Below are positions 54,109 to 62,568 of a stretch of DNA of 64,000 nt, piece by piece. The notes under the pieces are model-generated. The model had not been told where the DNA came from, did no database searches, and saw only the letters and a list, made by a program, of their open reading frames with translations. The DNA is taken from contig CANCVB010000010.1 in NCBI GenBank assembly GCA_947381415.1, forward strand, positions 1-64,000, written 5' to 3'. Made by a program: the position numbers and the translations under genes. Each line of letters starts with the position of its first letter. Position 1 is the stretch's first letter. The DNA is from Burkholderiales bacterium (lineage in GTDB: Bacteria; Pseudomonadota; Gammaproteobacteria; Burkholderiales; Burkholderiaceae_C).

Positions 54109-55539
54109 ATGGACACCGTCAAGACATTTGAAGAGAACACCTCGCCCACAAGCACAACCAAACGTATTCTTCCCCTGATAGTGGGTGTGTCTTTGTTCAT
54201 GGATCAGCTTGACGCCACCATCGTCAACACGGCCATACCGGCCATGTCGCTCAGTCTGGGGGTTGCCCCGCTGAGTCTCAAAGCTGTCATGACGAGCTAC
54301 ATCCTTAGCTTGGCTGTGTGCATCACGCTCAGCGGCTGGATGGCAGACCGTTTGGGCACGCGCCGCGTATTTGCCAGCGCCGTTGCGCTGTTCACAATTT
54401 CATCTTTGTTATGTGGACTGTCCAATTCGCTGGAGATGCTGATTGCCTCCAGAATATTGCAAGGTATTTCTGCGGCACTCATGATGCCAGTTGGACGTCT
54501 TTTGATTGTCAGGACCTTTGACAAATCAGAGCTGCTAAAGGCCATGAATTTTGTCATTGTTCCAGCCTTGATTGGCCCATTGCTTGGGCCGACCATTGGC
54601 GGTTTGATCGTCCATTGGTTTTCGTGGCACATGGTTTTTTTCATCAATATCCCTATTGGGATTGCTATTTTGTGTTTGGTCAAAAACCATGTGCCTCAGT
54701 ACCTTAGCGATGAGAAAAAACCCTTTGATTGGCTAGGCTTTTTGTTGTTTGGAACAGGTTTTGGACTGTTGACTTGGTTGTTGGATTTGCTTGGTCACAC
54801 CCACGCACATTTTGAGTACGTCATTCCTGTGGGTGTCATTTCCGTTTTGATGCTCGTCAGCTATGTTTTGTATTCTCAAAGGGTCAGTGCACCCTTGCTG
54901 AATTTGCATTTATTCCGTATCCGAACATTTCGTATCTCTATGCTCGGCGGTTTTTTTAGCCGTCTTGGCTTGGGCAGCTTACCCTTTCTGATGCCGTTTT
55001 TTTTCCAAGTTGGGCTGGGCTTTCCTGCATGGCAAGCTGGCTTGTTTACCATTCCCATGGCGCTTGCAGCCATCAGCATGAAGGTTTTCTCCTCCCATAT
55101 TTTGGCGAAGTTAGGGTACAAAAACGTGCTGGTTCTGAACACCCTCTTGATTGCAATGGCTTTGTTTGTTTATGCGTTGATAGATAAACAAACACCCATT
55201 GAACTTATTTTGCTGATGAATTTAGGCTTGGGTTGCCTGAGCTCTTTGCAAATCGCCAGCATCAACTCGATGGCTTTTTCAGACATCGCCAAAAAAGACG
55301 CCAGCATGGCAAGCACCATCAGCAGCTCGATGCAACAAATGACAATGAATTTTGGCTTAGCCAGCGGTGCTTTAGTCACTGGGTTTTTTCTGCAAACCAC
55401 AGAACCTGCAGTGCTTCGCAATATCACTGCCGCGGTGCATCAATCTTTCATTGCACTCAGCTGGGTCACAGCCGCATCAAGCATATGGTTTTTGTACTTG
55501 AAACATGAAGATGGCGCGCAAATCAGTGGGCATCAGTGA
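54109..55539 (+). CDS. MFS transporter of the DHA2 (EmrB) type
   Basis: A 476-residue drug/metabolite exporter with 14 predicted helices. The first helix has VGVSLFMDQLDATIVNTAIPAM, the typical D1 motif of this group, and the loop between helices 2 and 3 reads GWMADRLGTRRVF (motif A); motif C lies in ALIGPLLGPTIGGLI. It is alone, divergent from the beta-propeller gene. A 5-bp inverted repeat (ATGCC-7-GGCAT, 54068-54084) lies just before the start. The substrate is unknown. Confidence 0.9.
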   Translation: MDTVKTFEENTSPTSTTKRILPLIVGVSLFMDQLDATIVNTAIPAMSLSLGVAPLSLKAVMTSYILSLAVCITLSGWMADRLGTRRVFASAVALFTISSLLCGLSNSLEMLIASRILQGISAALMMPVGRLLIVRTFDKSELLKAMNFVIVPALIGPLLGPTIGGLIVHWFSWHMVFFINIPIGIAILCLVKNHVPQYLSDEKKPFDWLGFLLFGTGFGLLTWLLDLLGHTHAHFEYVIPVGVISVLMLVSYVLYSQRVSAPLLNLHLFRIRTFRISMLGGFFSRLGLGSLPFLMPFFFQVGLGFPAWQAGLFTIPMALAAISMKVFSSHILAKLGYKNVLVLNTLLIAMALFVYALIDKQTPIELILLMNLGLGCLSSLQIASINSMAFSDIAKKDASMASTISSSMQQMTMNFGLASGALVTGFFLQTTEPAVLRNITAAVHQSFIALSWVTAASSIWFLYLKHEDGAQISGHQ

Positions 55540-55554
55540 GATGCCTCATTGCAC

Positions 55555-56703
55555 TCACTCCACTTTGCTCAATTTTTTGGAATTGATACTGTCGCGAAAA
55601 ATCAAAGGCTTGATGTCCACGCGCTTTTCGTCTGGCAATTGGGCCAGCGCCAGCGCATCCTGAACCACCTGGTGATGCGGTGATTTGTCACAAACGGGAT
55701 CGGCATTCGCCGCATCGCCTGTCAGCATCAAGGCTTGGCAACGACAGCCACCCAAATCTTTTGTTTTCTCAGGACAACTGCTGCAAGGCTCTTTCATCCA
55801 AGCATCACCTCGGTAATGGTTGAATGGTTTGGACTCGTACCAAATGTCTTTCACAGACATGTTTTTCACATTTGGAAAATCCAAATGCTTAATCATCTTG
55901 GCAGTGTGACATGGCAGCGCTGTGCCATCAGGGGTGATGGTTAAAAACACATTGCCCCATCCGTTCATACATTTTTTTGGACGCGTTTCGTAATAATCGG
56001 GCACCACGAAAAAGATTTTCAGTTTGTCCCCTAATTTTTCTCGATAGGTATTCGTGATGTGCTCGGCACGAACCAGCTGCTCGCGACTCGGCATCAAACC
56101 ATCTCGGTTGAGTTGGGCCCACGAATAATATTGGCTGTTAGCCAATTCAAGGTACTCTGCACCTAAATCGACAGCCAACTCAATGATCTTGTCGATGTAG
56201 TCAATATTCAATCGATGCACAACGCAATTGAGCACCATGGGCCATCCGTTTGACTTGATCAAATCTGCGGCTTTTTGCTTTAATGCATAGGTTTTGGTGT
56301 GTGACAAAAAGTCATTCAATTCTCTGGTGGAGTCTTGAAAAGACAATTGAACATGGTCTAAACCTGCCAGCTTCAATGCCTTAGCGCGTTCTGGCGTGAA
56401 GCCAATGCCAGAGGTAAGTAAGTTGGTATAAAAACCCAGTTTATGTGCCTCTGCGACCAACTCTTCTAAATCGTCTCGCACCAAAGGTTCACCACCAGAA
56501 AAACCGCATTGAACACTGCCAGCGGCGCGCGCGTCACGCAAAACATGAATCCACTGTTGGGTCGTTAACTCTTGGCCATGTTGGGCGAAATCCACTGGGT
56601 TGTAACAAAATACACAATGCAAAGGACATGCGTAAGTGACCTCCGCCAATAACCAAAGGGGTGGCCCGACCTGGGGGGTGGCATGGTCAAGATTGGTACT
56701 CAT
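55555..56703 (-). CDS. pqqE: PQQ synthase PqqE (radical SAM)
   Basis: A 382-residue radical SAM enzyme that forms the Glu-Tyr carbon bond in PqqA. The SAM-cluster motif is C26-x3-C30-x2-C33 (CPLHCVFC), followed by GGEP, and the SPASM domain has the Cys set CMNGWGN, LPCHT, PCSSC and GGCRC. ATG 56703 overlaps the pqqD stop; an earlier in-frame start at 56715 lies inside pqqD. It is the last gene of the leftward pqqABCDE operon. Confidence 0.96.
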   Translation of the reverse strand: MSTNLDHATPQVGPPLWLLAEVTYACPLHCVFCYNPVDFAQHGQELTTQQWIHVLRDARAAGSVQCGFSGGEPLVRDDLEELVAEAHKLGFYTNLLTSGIGFTPERAKALKLAGLDHVQLSFQDSTRELNDFLSHTKTYALKQKAADLIKSNGWPMVLNCVVHRLNIDYIDKIIELAVDLGAEYLELANSQYYSWAQLNRDGLMPSREQLVRAEHITNTYREKLGDKLKIFFVVPDYYETRPKKCMNGWGNVFLTITPDGTALPCHTAKMIKHLDFPNVKNMSVKDIWYESKPFNHYRGDAWMKEPCSSCPEKTKDLGGCRCQALMLTGDAANADPVCDKSPHHQVVQDALALAQLPDEKRVDIKPLIFRDSINSKKLSKVE

Positions 56704-56978
56704 AGCTTCACCCATCCTTGTTGAATAGCGATTTCCAAGAACCCCAGCACCTCTTTTTGCAAACCAGTGGTTTCAAACTCCGTTTCCAGTTCGGTGATGA
56801 GCGCTGACATGGTTTTTTCTCCATCGAGGCGTTTCATGATCTCACCTGCACTGTTGTTGAGTTTGACCATACCCTCTGGGTAAAGCAAGACCCATGACTG
56901 TTGAACTTCTTCCCACTGCAAACGAAACATGGAAGAAACAACAGGCTTACTTGTCAGCATCGCTTCATCTGTCATCAT
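56700..56978 (-). CDS. pqqD: PQQ biosynthesis chaperone PqqD
   Basis: A 92-residue small peptide-recognition (winged-helix) protein that presents PqqA to PqqE. The pattern [24 protein letters not shown], then [11 protein letters not shown] and the C-terminal helix is typical. It starts at 56978 or 56975, the two adjacent Met codons. It overlaps both pqqC and pqqE by a few bases. Confidence 0.95.
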   Translation of the reverse strand: MMTDEAMLTSKPVVSSMFRLQWEEVQQSWVLLYPEGMVKLNNSAGEIMKRLDGEKTMSALITELETEFETTGLQKEVLGFLEIAIQQGWVKL

Positions 56979-57736
56979 TTTTTAGGGCCGGTGATTTGAA
57001 TTTCGCACTGATCGAGCATGATCGCGTCCGCCAGCGACCATAAAACATCGAGCTTGAATTGCAGGATTTCCAAAGCGCGTTCTTGCAGCGCGCGGGTTTG
57101 ACTGAAGTAATTTAATGTAAATCCCAGTCCATGCGCCACATCTCTGCGCGCTTGCGTCAATCTGTTTTTAAAGTAAGTCAATGCGACCGCATCTACCCAA
57201 GGGTATTGTTGTGGCCAAGTATCGATTCGCTGCTGATGTATGTGCGGCGCAAACAGCTCTGTCAAACTTGAGGCAACCGCTTCTTGCCATGAGTGTCTGC
57301 GTGCGAAATTGACATAGGCATCCACTGCAAAACGGCTTGCAGGCGCTACATAGCGCAAGGACACCATGTCTTCACGGCTGAGCCCAACCGCTTGCCCTAA
57401 CTGTATCCATGCTTCAATGCCACCTTCGTCTTTGGTGCCGTTTAAATCGAATCCATCGTGGTCCAGAATGCGCAATATCCACTCACGCCGAATTTCCCTG
57501 TCATTGCAGTTGGACAAAATGGCCGCATCTTTAATTGGGATAGAAATTTGATAGTAGAAACGATTGGCCACCCATCCACGCAATTGTTCGGCAGAGAGTT
57601 TTCCCTCTGCCATCATGACGTGAAAGGGATGGTGAATGTGGTAACTCGTGCTTTTACCCCTTAGCAGTGATTCAAACTCTTCCTTGCTCCAAGGTTCACG
57701 TTGGTCATTAAAGACCTCGATAGATACATTTTTCAT
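56975..57736 (-). CDS. pqqC: pyrroloquinoline-quinone synthase PqqC
   Basis: A 253-residue helical cofactor-free oxidase that makes the last ring closure of PQQ. Signature blocks are [40 protein letters not shown] and the C-terminal region [21 protein letters not shown]. Length is normal. It overlaps pqqB and pqqD by 4 bases. Confidence 0.96.
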   Translation of the reverse strand: MKNVSIEVFNDQREPWSKEEFESLLRGKSTSYHIHHPFHVMMAEGKLSAEQLRGWVANRFYYQISIPIKDAAILSNCNDREIRREWILRILDHDGFDLNGTKDEGGIEAWIQLGQAVGLSREDMVSLRYVAPASRFAVDAYVNFARRHSWQEAVASSLTELFAPHIHQQRIDTWPQQYPWVDAVALTYFKNRLTQARRDVAHGLGFTLNYFSQTRALQERALEILQFKLDVLWSLADAIMLDQCEIQITGPKK

Positions 57737-58647
57737 AGGTTGATAACCATTCCGTCGTAGGCCACTTCAATGCCGTGCGCAGTCAGCATTTGACGCTCAG
57801 GGCCGTTCTCATTCAAGATAGGGTTGGTGTTGTTGATGTGAATCAAAATTTTTCGAATATGGCTGGGCAATTTGTCTAACCATTCAATCATCCCGTCAGG
57901 ACCGGTTTGTGGCATGTGCCCCATACCACGAGAGGTTTTCTTTGAAGCACCTAAATCAATCATTTCATGGTCTGTCCATAAGGTGCCATCGACCAAAACA
58001 CAATCGGCTTTTTGCATGGCAGCCCACACATGGGGTTCCATTTGTCCTAACCCAGGTGCATAAAACAATGTTTTGCCTGTGCTTTCGTCGACAACACGCA
58101 AACCAATGTTGTCACCTGCTTGTGGTCGATCGCGGTGTGGGGAGTAAGGTGGTGCGTTGCTGATCAACGGGATAGCCTCAAACATCAGTTGATGCAGTTT
58201 GGGAATATGGAAGGGTTGCTGAAGCGCCAAGGAGTTCCAGTCAACGCCGCAGTAATATTCCAGCACATTGAACAGAGGATTGCCGGTTGTCAGGTCTTCT
58301 TTGACCAATGGATGGCACCACAGAGGTAAACGCCCTTTGTGTTCACGCAGCATCAAAAGCCCTGTCGTGTGGTCAATTTGGGCATCCATAAGCATGACCG
58401 CTGCGATACCTGTGTCGCGCAATGCGCGCGCAGGCTGCAAATCTGGCAGGGCTTTGAGTTGCTGAAGAATATCTGGTGAAGCGTTCACCAACAGCCACTC
58501 TTGGGCATTCGATGAAATCGCAATAGAAGACTGTGTGCGTGCTTGGTGATGTGGACTTCCTGCCCGCACAGCGCTGCATTGTGTGCAATTGCAATTCCAC
58601 TGCGGGTATCCACCGCCTGCTGCCGAGCCAACAACTTGAATTTTCAA
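57733..58647 (-). CDS. pqqB: PQQ biosynthesis protein PqqB
   Basis: A 304-residue metallo-beta-lactamase-fold protein of the pqq pathway, assigned to hydroxylation of the Tyr in the peptide. The N-terminus [13 protein letters not shown] carries the zinc-binding CNCTQC pattern, and D-H in DAQIDHTTG plus the late GHMPQTG and HINNTNP blocks give metal ligands. It is separated from pqqA by a terminator and a hairpin (58660-58730). Confidence 0.95.
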   Translation of the reverse strand: MKIQVVGSAAGGGYPQWNCNCTQCSAVRAGSPHHQARTQSSIAISSNAQEWLLVNASPDILQQLKALPDLQPARALRDTGIAAVMLMDAQIDHTTGLLMLREHKGRLPLWCHPLVKEDLTTGNPLFNVLEYYCGVDWNSLALQQPFHIPKLHQLMFEAIPLISNAPPYSPHRDRPQAGDNIGLRVVDESTGKTLFYAPGLGQMEPHVWAAMQKADCVLVDGTLWTDHEMIDLGASKKTSRGMGHMPQTGPDGMIEWLDKLPSHIRKILIHINNTNPILNENGPERQMLTAHGIEVAYDGMVINL

Positions 58648-58659
58648 AATAAATTACCT

Positions 58660-58683
58660 AAAAAAAAACCGCGTCAAGCGCGG
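58660..58683 (-). terminator. intrinsic terminator between pqqA and pqqB
   Basis: Reading leftward, a 5-bp G/C stem (CCGCG with CGCGG, loop CTTGA) is followed by a run of nine T. It ends pqqA mRNA in part, so that pqqBCDE depend on read-through. Confidence 0.85.
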
Positions 58684-58704
58684 AAATAGTCAAACAACTC
58701 AAGA

Positions 58705-58730
58705 GGTCTGTTGAGTTGCCTCAACAGACC
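58705..58730 (-). promoter_or_regulatory. stable hairpin downstream of pqqA
   Basis: A perfect 11-bp stem (GGTCTGTTGAG with CTCAACAGACC) and 4-nt loop, starting 10 bases after the pqqA stop and before the terminator. Such a hairpin can protect or process the short pqqA transcript. Confidence 0.75.
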
Positions 58731-58739
58731 ACCGTCAAA

Positions 58740-58814
58740 TTAACGGTTTGCAATGTACATGGTAATTTCGAAACCGAAACGCATGTCGCTTGCTGCAGGG
58801 GTTTGCCATTTCAT
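58740..58814 (-). CDS. pqqA: PQQ precursor peptide PqqA
   Basis: A 24-residue peptide. It begins MKWQTPAASD and contains Glu16 and Tyr20 in the order E-x-x-x-Y (EITMY) that become the PQQ rings; a basic end follows. AGGAGA lies 6 bases before ATG 58814. It is too short for usual gene finding. It is followed by a hairpin and a terminator, so it is made in excess over pqqB-E. Confidence 0.96.
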   Translation of the reverse strand: MKWQTPAASDMRFGFEITMYIANR

Positions 58815-58957
58815 GTTGGATCTCCTAATGAAAGCCGCAAATTACGGCTAATCGTGAACAGAGACATTCTGAACACAAGTGAATATTATGCTTGTTCGAG
58901 CCTTGTTAGCACTCCATATTTCAAGGAATTTGACCTCATGAATATCTTGATGTTTAC

Positions 58958-58974
58958 CTAGGGGAAATCCCTAG
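58958..58974. promoter_or_regulatory. inverted repeat upstream of pqqA, candidate regulator site
   Basis: CTAGGG-GAAAT-CCCTAG, perfect 6-bp arms around five bases, 144 bases upstream of pqqA and 52 bases upstream of the rightward peptidase gene. On the pqqA strand it reads CTAGGG-ATTTC-CCCTAG, close to the element at 63383-63398 before the PQQ dehydrogenase. Confidence 0.55.
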
Positions 58975-59025
58975 ACCCTACCAAGACAATCGAATCATTC
59001 GTGACTTCAAGCCTATATTCTGAGC

Positions 59026-60009
59026 ATGCACATTGAGAACACTTCGGGTTTGTTTGCACCCATCGCGCCTTTTCACCATGGTCACTTGCCTGAAGAAGAT
59101 GGTCACTTGGTGTATTTCGAGGAATGCGGTAATCCCAAGGGCGTTCCCGTCATTTTTCTGCATGGCGGGCCAGGCAGCGGATGCAGTCCGCGGCACCGAC
59201 AATTCTTTGATCCGCACAAGTGCAGAGCTGTCTTGTTTGATCAGCGCGGCTGTGGCCGAAGCAGCGCCAAAGATCTGTTGTTTGCCAACGATACGCCGCA
59301 TTTGATTCATGACATGGAGCGTTTAAGAAAACATTTGAACATCAACACCTGGTTGGTTGTGGGGGGGTCATGGGGTGCCGGACTGGCCTTGGCATATGCC
59401 AAACAACATCCGCAGGCTTTGACGGGCGCTGTTCTCAGAAACACCTTTCTCTCGAGACAAAGTGATTTGCAATGGTTTTTCCAAGATGCCAAACAACTGA
59501 TGCCTCAAGCCTGGGATGCGCTTGTCGCGCATATTCCTGAACATTTCAGAAACGATGTCTGTCAGTATTTATGTCGCCATATTCTTGAAAGCGATCGGTC
59601 CACAGCACTCCAATTGGCCAACAGTTGGAGTCAATGGGAGAACGCCCTGTTACAACGATCATCAACTGTTTTATCAACGGCTCCCGCAAGCCCTCAAGAA
59701 ACAGAAACACTTTTAAGTAAATTCAAAATTCAAAGCCACTATCTTCAAAACCTTTGTTTCTTCCCTAAAGAAGGCCTGTTGCCTTGCCTAAAAAACCTAG
59801 GCGGTATAGAGATTGATTTGTTGCATGGCACCCTTGACTGGGTTTGCAGACCTGAAACCAGCTGGGAGATACACCATCAACTGCCGCACAGTCGTCTCCA
59901 ATGGGTGAACCCAGCGGGGCACGGGCTGTTTGAACCCCCTATGGTTCTCAGCATGACAAACACCATTTCACAAAGAGTGTCAGCACTTGAACACCCATCG
60001 GTTGCGTGA
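59026..60009 (+). CDS. pip: proline iminopeptidase-like alpha/beta hydrolase
   Basis: A 327-residue S33-family peptidase. The HGGPGSG oxyanion motif, the DQRGCGRS block, nucleophile GGSWGAG, an Asp in GTLDWVCRP and the His of NPAGHGLFE are the family set. It cleaves N-terminal Pro residues in the family. Located between pqqA and a response regulator in divergent orientation, it might serve PQQ precursor processing, but that is a guess; a housekeeping role is just as likely. Confidence 0.92.
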   Translation: MHIENTSGLFAPIAPFHHGHLPEEDGHLVYFEECGNPKGVPVIFLHGGPGSGCSPRHRQFFDPHKCRAVLFDQRGCGRSSAKDLLFANDTPHLIHDMERLRKHLNINTWLVVGGSWGAGLALAYAKQHPQALTGAVLRNTFLSRQSDLQWFFQDAKQLMPQAWDALVAHIPEHFRNDVCQYLCRHILESDRSTALQLANSWSQWENALLQRSSTVLSTAPASPQETETLLSKFKIQSHYLQNLCFFPKEGLLPCLKNLGGIEIDLLHGTLDWVCRPETSWEIHHQLPHSRLQWVNPAGHGLFEPPMVLSMTNTISQRVSALEHPSVA

Positions 60010-60021
60010 CATGACCTCCCA

Positions 60022-60666
60022 ATGACTGCGCTTAGATTGATGCTGATTGATGACCATTTGTTGGTGCGAATGGGCTTCAAAAGTTTGCTCACGACTTTTC
60101 AAGATATATCCGTCGTTGCTGAAGTTTCTTGTGGGGAAGAGGCCCTGGATGCGTACAAGCTTCACCAACCTGATATCGTGATTTCGGAAATTGACTTGCC
60201 AGGTATGGGTGGCTTGGAAACCATGAAGCGACTGTTGAGCAAACACCCCCATGCCAAGATCATTGCTCTCACTGGGCACGAAGAAATCATTTACCTCAAG
60301 CGTGTTCTTGACCTGGGTGTCTTAGGTTATCTCTCCAAAAAATCAGCGCATTCGATCTTGCATGAAGCCGTCAAAACAGTCGCGCAAAAAAAACGCTACA
60401 TCGACCCATTGCTTTCGCAAAAGTTACTTATCGATGGCTTAGATGGCAATATCGACCCCTTGAAAGACCTTTCATCCAGAGAATTTGGGGTGTTTTTACA
60501 ACTGGCCACGGGACTTCCCCTGCCCAAAGTTGCTGACCGATTGAACCTGTCCCCATCGACCATTTCTACCCACTTGGCCAGCATCAGGCAAAAGCTACAG
60601 GTCAGCAGCAACTCCGAACTTATTTTGATAGCTCGACGTCTGGGTTTAACCCATTTAAGCGATTAA
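60022..60666 (+). CDS. LuxR-type response regulator with Glu at the phosphorylation site
   Basis: A 214-residue NarL-type regulator: receiver (about 5-120) and LuxR HTH (about 150-210: SSREFGVFLQLATGLPLPKVA and NLSPSTISTHLASIRQKL). In the receiver, acidic D10/D11, T84 and K106 are in place, but the phosphoacceptor is Glu56 (ISEIDLPGMGG) instead of Asp. Regulators of this type control PQQ-dependent alcohol oxidation in other bacteria. It starts 12 bases after the peptidase gene. No histidine kinase is in the window. Confidence 0.9.
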   Translation: MTALRLMLIDDHLLVRMGFKSLLTTFQDISVVAEVSCGEEALDAYKLHQPDIVISEIDLPGMGGLETMKRLLSKHPHAKIIALTGHEEIIYLKRVLDLGVLGYLSKKSAHSILHEAVKTVAQKKRYIDPLLSQKLLIDGLDGNIDPLKDLSSREFGVFLQLATGLPLPKVADRLNLSPSTISTHLASIRQKLQVSSNSELILIARRLGLTHLSD

Positions 60667-60671
60667 TGGTT

Positions 60672-60691
60672 ATTGGGGATACATACCCAAT
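60672..60691. promoter_or_regulatory. inverted repeat downstream of the regulator gene
   Basis: ATTGGG and CCCAAT, perfect 6-bp arms eight bases apart, between the regulator gene and the ExbB-like operon. There is no T-run, so an operator is as likely as a transcript end. Confidence 0.35.
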
Positions 60692-60742
60692 GCCTGAGAC
60701 AAGTCCGTTATCATCCGCCCCACTTTATACAAGGCCGTTCAC

Positions 60743-61423
60743 TTGAAGTCTTTTTTTCAAAGCTTGAAAAACACAAACCCGCATTGGGAAGTCGAGCCAC
60801 TGTGGTTTGAGTGGTTGGTATTGGTGGGTTTGTTTGTCTTTGCCACTTGGCTGCTTGGCATTCAAGGGGTATGGCACTTGCTGCTCAGCTCAGACCCTAC
60901 CGGCATCACACTGGTCATCATCATTGTCTTTGGAGTTTCCACTTTATGGTGTGGTGTTCGTTCGCGAGAATTGGCGCACCAAAGAGAGTTGCTTGCCTCT
61001 GCAAGCAAAGGTAACTTGGAGACCTTGGTACTGGCCGAGGGCTGGGCTGGCGAATACTGGAATGCCTTGGCTTTGAACCCCCAAGACAGCGGAGCACCTT
61101 TGGATTTGTTGATGGAGCACACCCATGGCCCACACGCCACCGCATGGTGGGTCAATGGCGTGCAACTGAAGTTGGGACTGCTGGGCAAAGTCATTGGTTT
61201 TTCTGTGCTGGCTATGCAAATTGGTCAAATCCAAAGTTTCGATCCCTCCCAAGCCCAAGACCTGTTGCGTAACCTGACCTCTGGCTTGGGTGTGGCATTG
61301 CTGACAACCATGGTGGGTTTGGTTGGCAATATCTTGCTGGGCTTGCAACTCACCCGCATGGACCGTTTTGCCGATGACTTGGTGGCCCAAGCGCAGCGCC
61401 ATGGCATGCGCATCGCACGCTAA
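60743..61423 (+). CDS. MotA/TolQ/ExbB-like proton channel protein
   Basis: A 226-residue membrane protein starting at TTG 60743 (AAGG about 9 bases before). Two N-terminal helices (about 22-45 and 52-72) are followed by a cytoplasmic stretch and two more helices that match the ExbB/TolQ core, KLGLLGKVIGFSVLAMQI and LTSGLGVALLTTMVGLVGN, including the conserved Thr-Thr. It should pair with the ExbD-like protein encoded next to form an ion-driven unit. No TonB, TolA or MotB partner is present, so its load is unknown. Confidence 0.85.
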   Translation: MKSFFQSLKNTNPHWEVEPLWFEWLVLVGLFVFATWLLGIQGVWHLLLSSDPTGITLVIIIVFGVSTLWCGVRSRELAHQRELLASASKGNLETLVLAEGWAGEYWNALALNPQDSGAPLDLLMEHTHGPHATAWWVNGVQLKLGLLGKVIGFSVLAMQIGQIQSFDPSQAQDLLRNLTSGLGVALLTTMVGLVGNILLGLQLTRMDRFADDLVAQAQRHGMRIAR

Positions 61424-61437
61424 GCACAGCGGGTTGT

Positions 61438-62067
61438 ATGCGCAAATCTCGACATTCACGCGAACCCGAGGTTGATCCTTTTTATGACATGTTATTCAAC
61501 ATGCTCATTGCGTTTGTTTTTTGCTTCATCATTGCTTTGCTGGCCATGAACCCCAAGGCGCTGAAATCAGGTGATATTCCTGCCAAAGCGGAGTTCATCA
61601 TCACCTTATCTTGGCCCGACATGGATCCCAATGATTTGGATTTATGGGTGCAAGGTCCCTCGGGTGAAAGTGTGTGGTTTCGCAACCGTGAGGCTGACCT
61701 CATGCACCTAGACCGCGACGACCGCGGCAACAGCAACAACACCATCATGATCAACGGCAAAAAAGTGGTCAATCCTTTGCGCCAAGAAGTGGTGACGATT
61801 CGCAGCATCGTGCCAGGTGAATATGTGGTGAATGCGCATTACTACGAAACCAAAGAAATTGACCGCAATGACCCAAAGGTCGGACAACCGGTGGAAGCCA
61901 CCTTGTCAGTCATCAAAGTCAACCCTAAAGCCGAAGTTGTCTACTATGGTCAGGCCACGCTGGACAGTCGCGGCAAAGAAGTCACCATGGCACGTTTTAC
62001 AGTCACGCCCAATGGTGGTGTCGACAACATCAACACCATTCCTAAAATTCTTGTGAAGTCCTTTTGA
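61438..62067 (+). CDS. ExbD-like stator protein with YfaP-like periplasmic domain
   Basis: A 209-residue protein with a single helix (about 16-38) preceded by VDPFYDMLFNM, which matches the ExbD/TolR segment and places the conserved proton-relay Asp at 17. The rest is not an ExbD periplasmic domain: it is a beta-sandwich with NDLDLWVQGPSGE and PGEYVVNAHYYE, the pattern of the YfaP/DUF2135 family. The joined arrangement looks unusual. It is 14 bases after the channel gene and 1 base before the next. Confidence 0.78.
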   Translation: MRKSRHSREPEVDPFYDMLFNMLIAFVFCFIIALLAMNPKALKSGDIPAKAEFIITLSWPDMDPNDLDLWVQGPSGESVWFRNREADLMHLDRDDRGNSNNTIMINGKKVVNPLRQEVVTIRSIVPGEYVVNAHYYETKEIDRNDPKVGQPVEATLSVIKVNPKAEVVYYGQATLDSRGKEVTMARFTVTPNGGVDNINTIPKILVKSF

Positions 62068-62068
62068 T

Positions 62069-62566
62069 ATGACACTTACTTTTATTCTTGCCTTTGTGGC
62101 TTTTACCTTGCTGGTCACCCTGGCTTTGGTGTTTTCGCGCTGGCCGAACTGGCTAAAAGGCCTATTGGCCTTGGGCGTTGCGGGGTTTTATTTCTTTGGT
62201 TTTGGCAGTGTGCATTCTTTGCTGGGTTTGCCAAGCACCGATGCCTTGCCCGAGCGTTTTGTCATGATTGCGGCCATCGTGGATGAACCCAGAGGCAAAT
62301 TCCCTGGCGCTTTGTATATGTGGGTCACACCCATTGAAGAAGGTAAAAGTGTGATGCAACCACGTGCCTACAAATTACCCTACTCACGCGTGCTACACGA
62401 GCAAATTGCGGACGGTATGAAAAAGGGCCGTGAAGGCGTGCCTCAAATGGGCACAGCCGAAGTCAAGGCGGGCAATGGCAAAGGGCCCAGTTGGCTCAAT
62501 CCGGGCACCGATGAACAAGAGGTGAAGATTTTGGATTTGCCCACACCCCAAGTGCCTGAGAAATAA
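62069..62566 (+). CDS. membrane protein of the ExbB-like operon, unknown
   Basis: A 165-residue protein with two N-terminal helices (about 3-22 and 30-50) and a soluble domain of about 105 residues with a Pro-rich tail (PTPQVPEK). The segment MYMWVTPIEEGKSVM-like near residue 90 resembles nothing I recognise. Its position inside a four-gene unit makes it a likely structural part of the ExbB/ExbD-like complex. Confidence 0.6.
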   Translation: MTLTFILAFVAFTLLVTLALVFSRWPNWLKGLLALGVAGFYFFGFGSVHSLLGLPSTDALPERFVMIAAIVDEPRGKFPGALYMWVTPIEEGKSVMQPRAYKLPYSRVLHEQIADGMKKGREGVPQMGTAEVKAGNGKGPSWLNPGTDEQEVKILDLPTPQVPEK

Positions 62567-62568
62567 GC

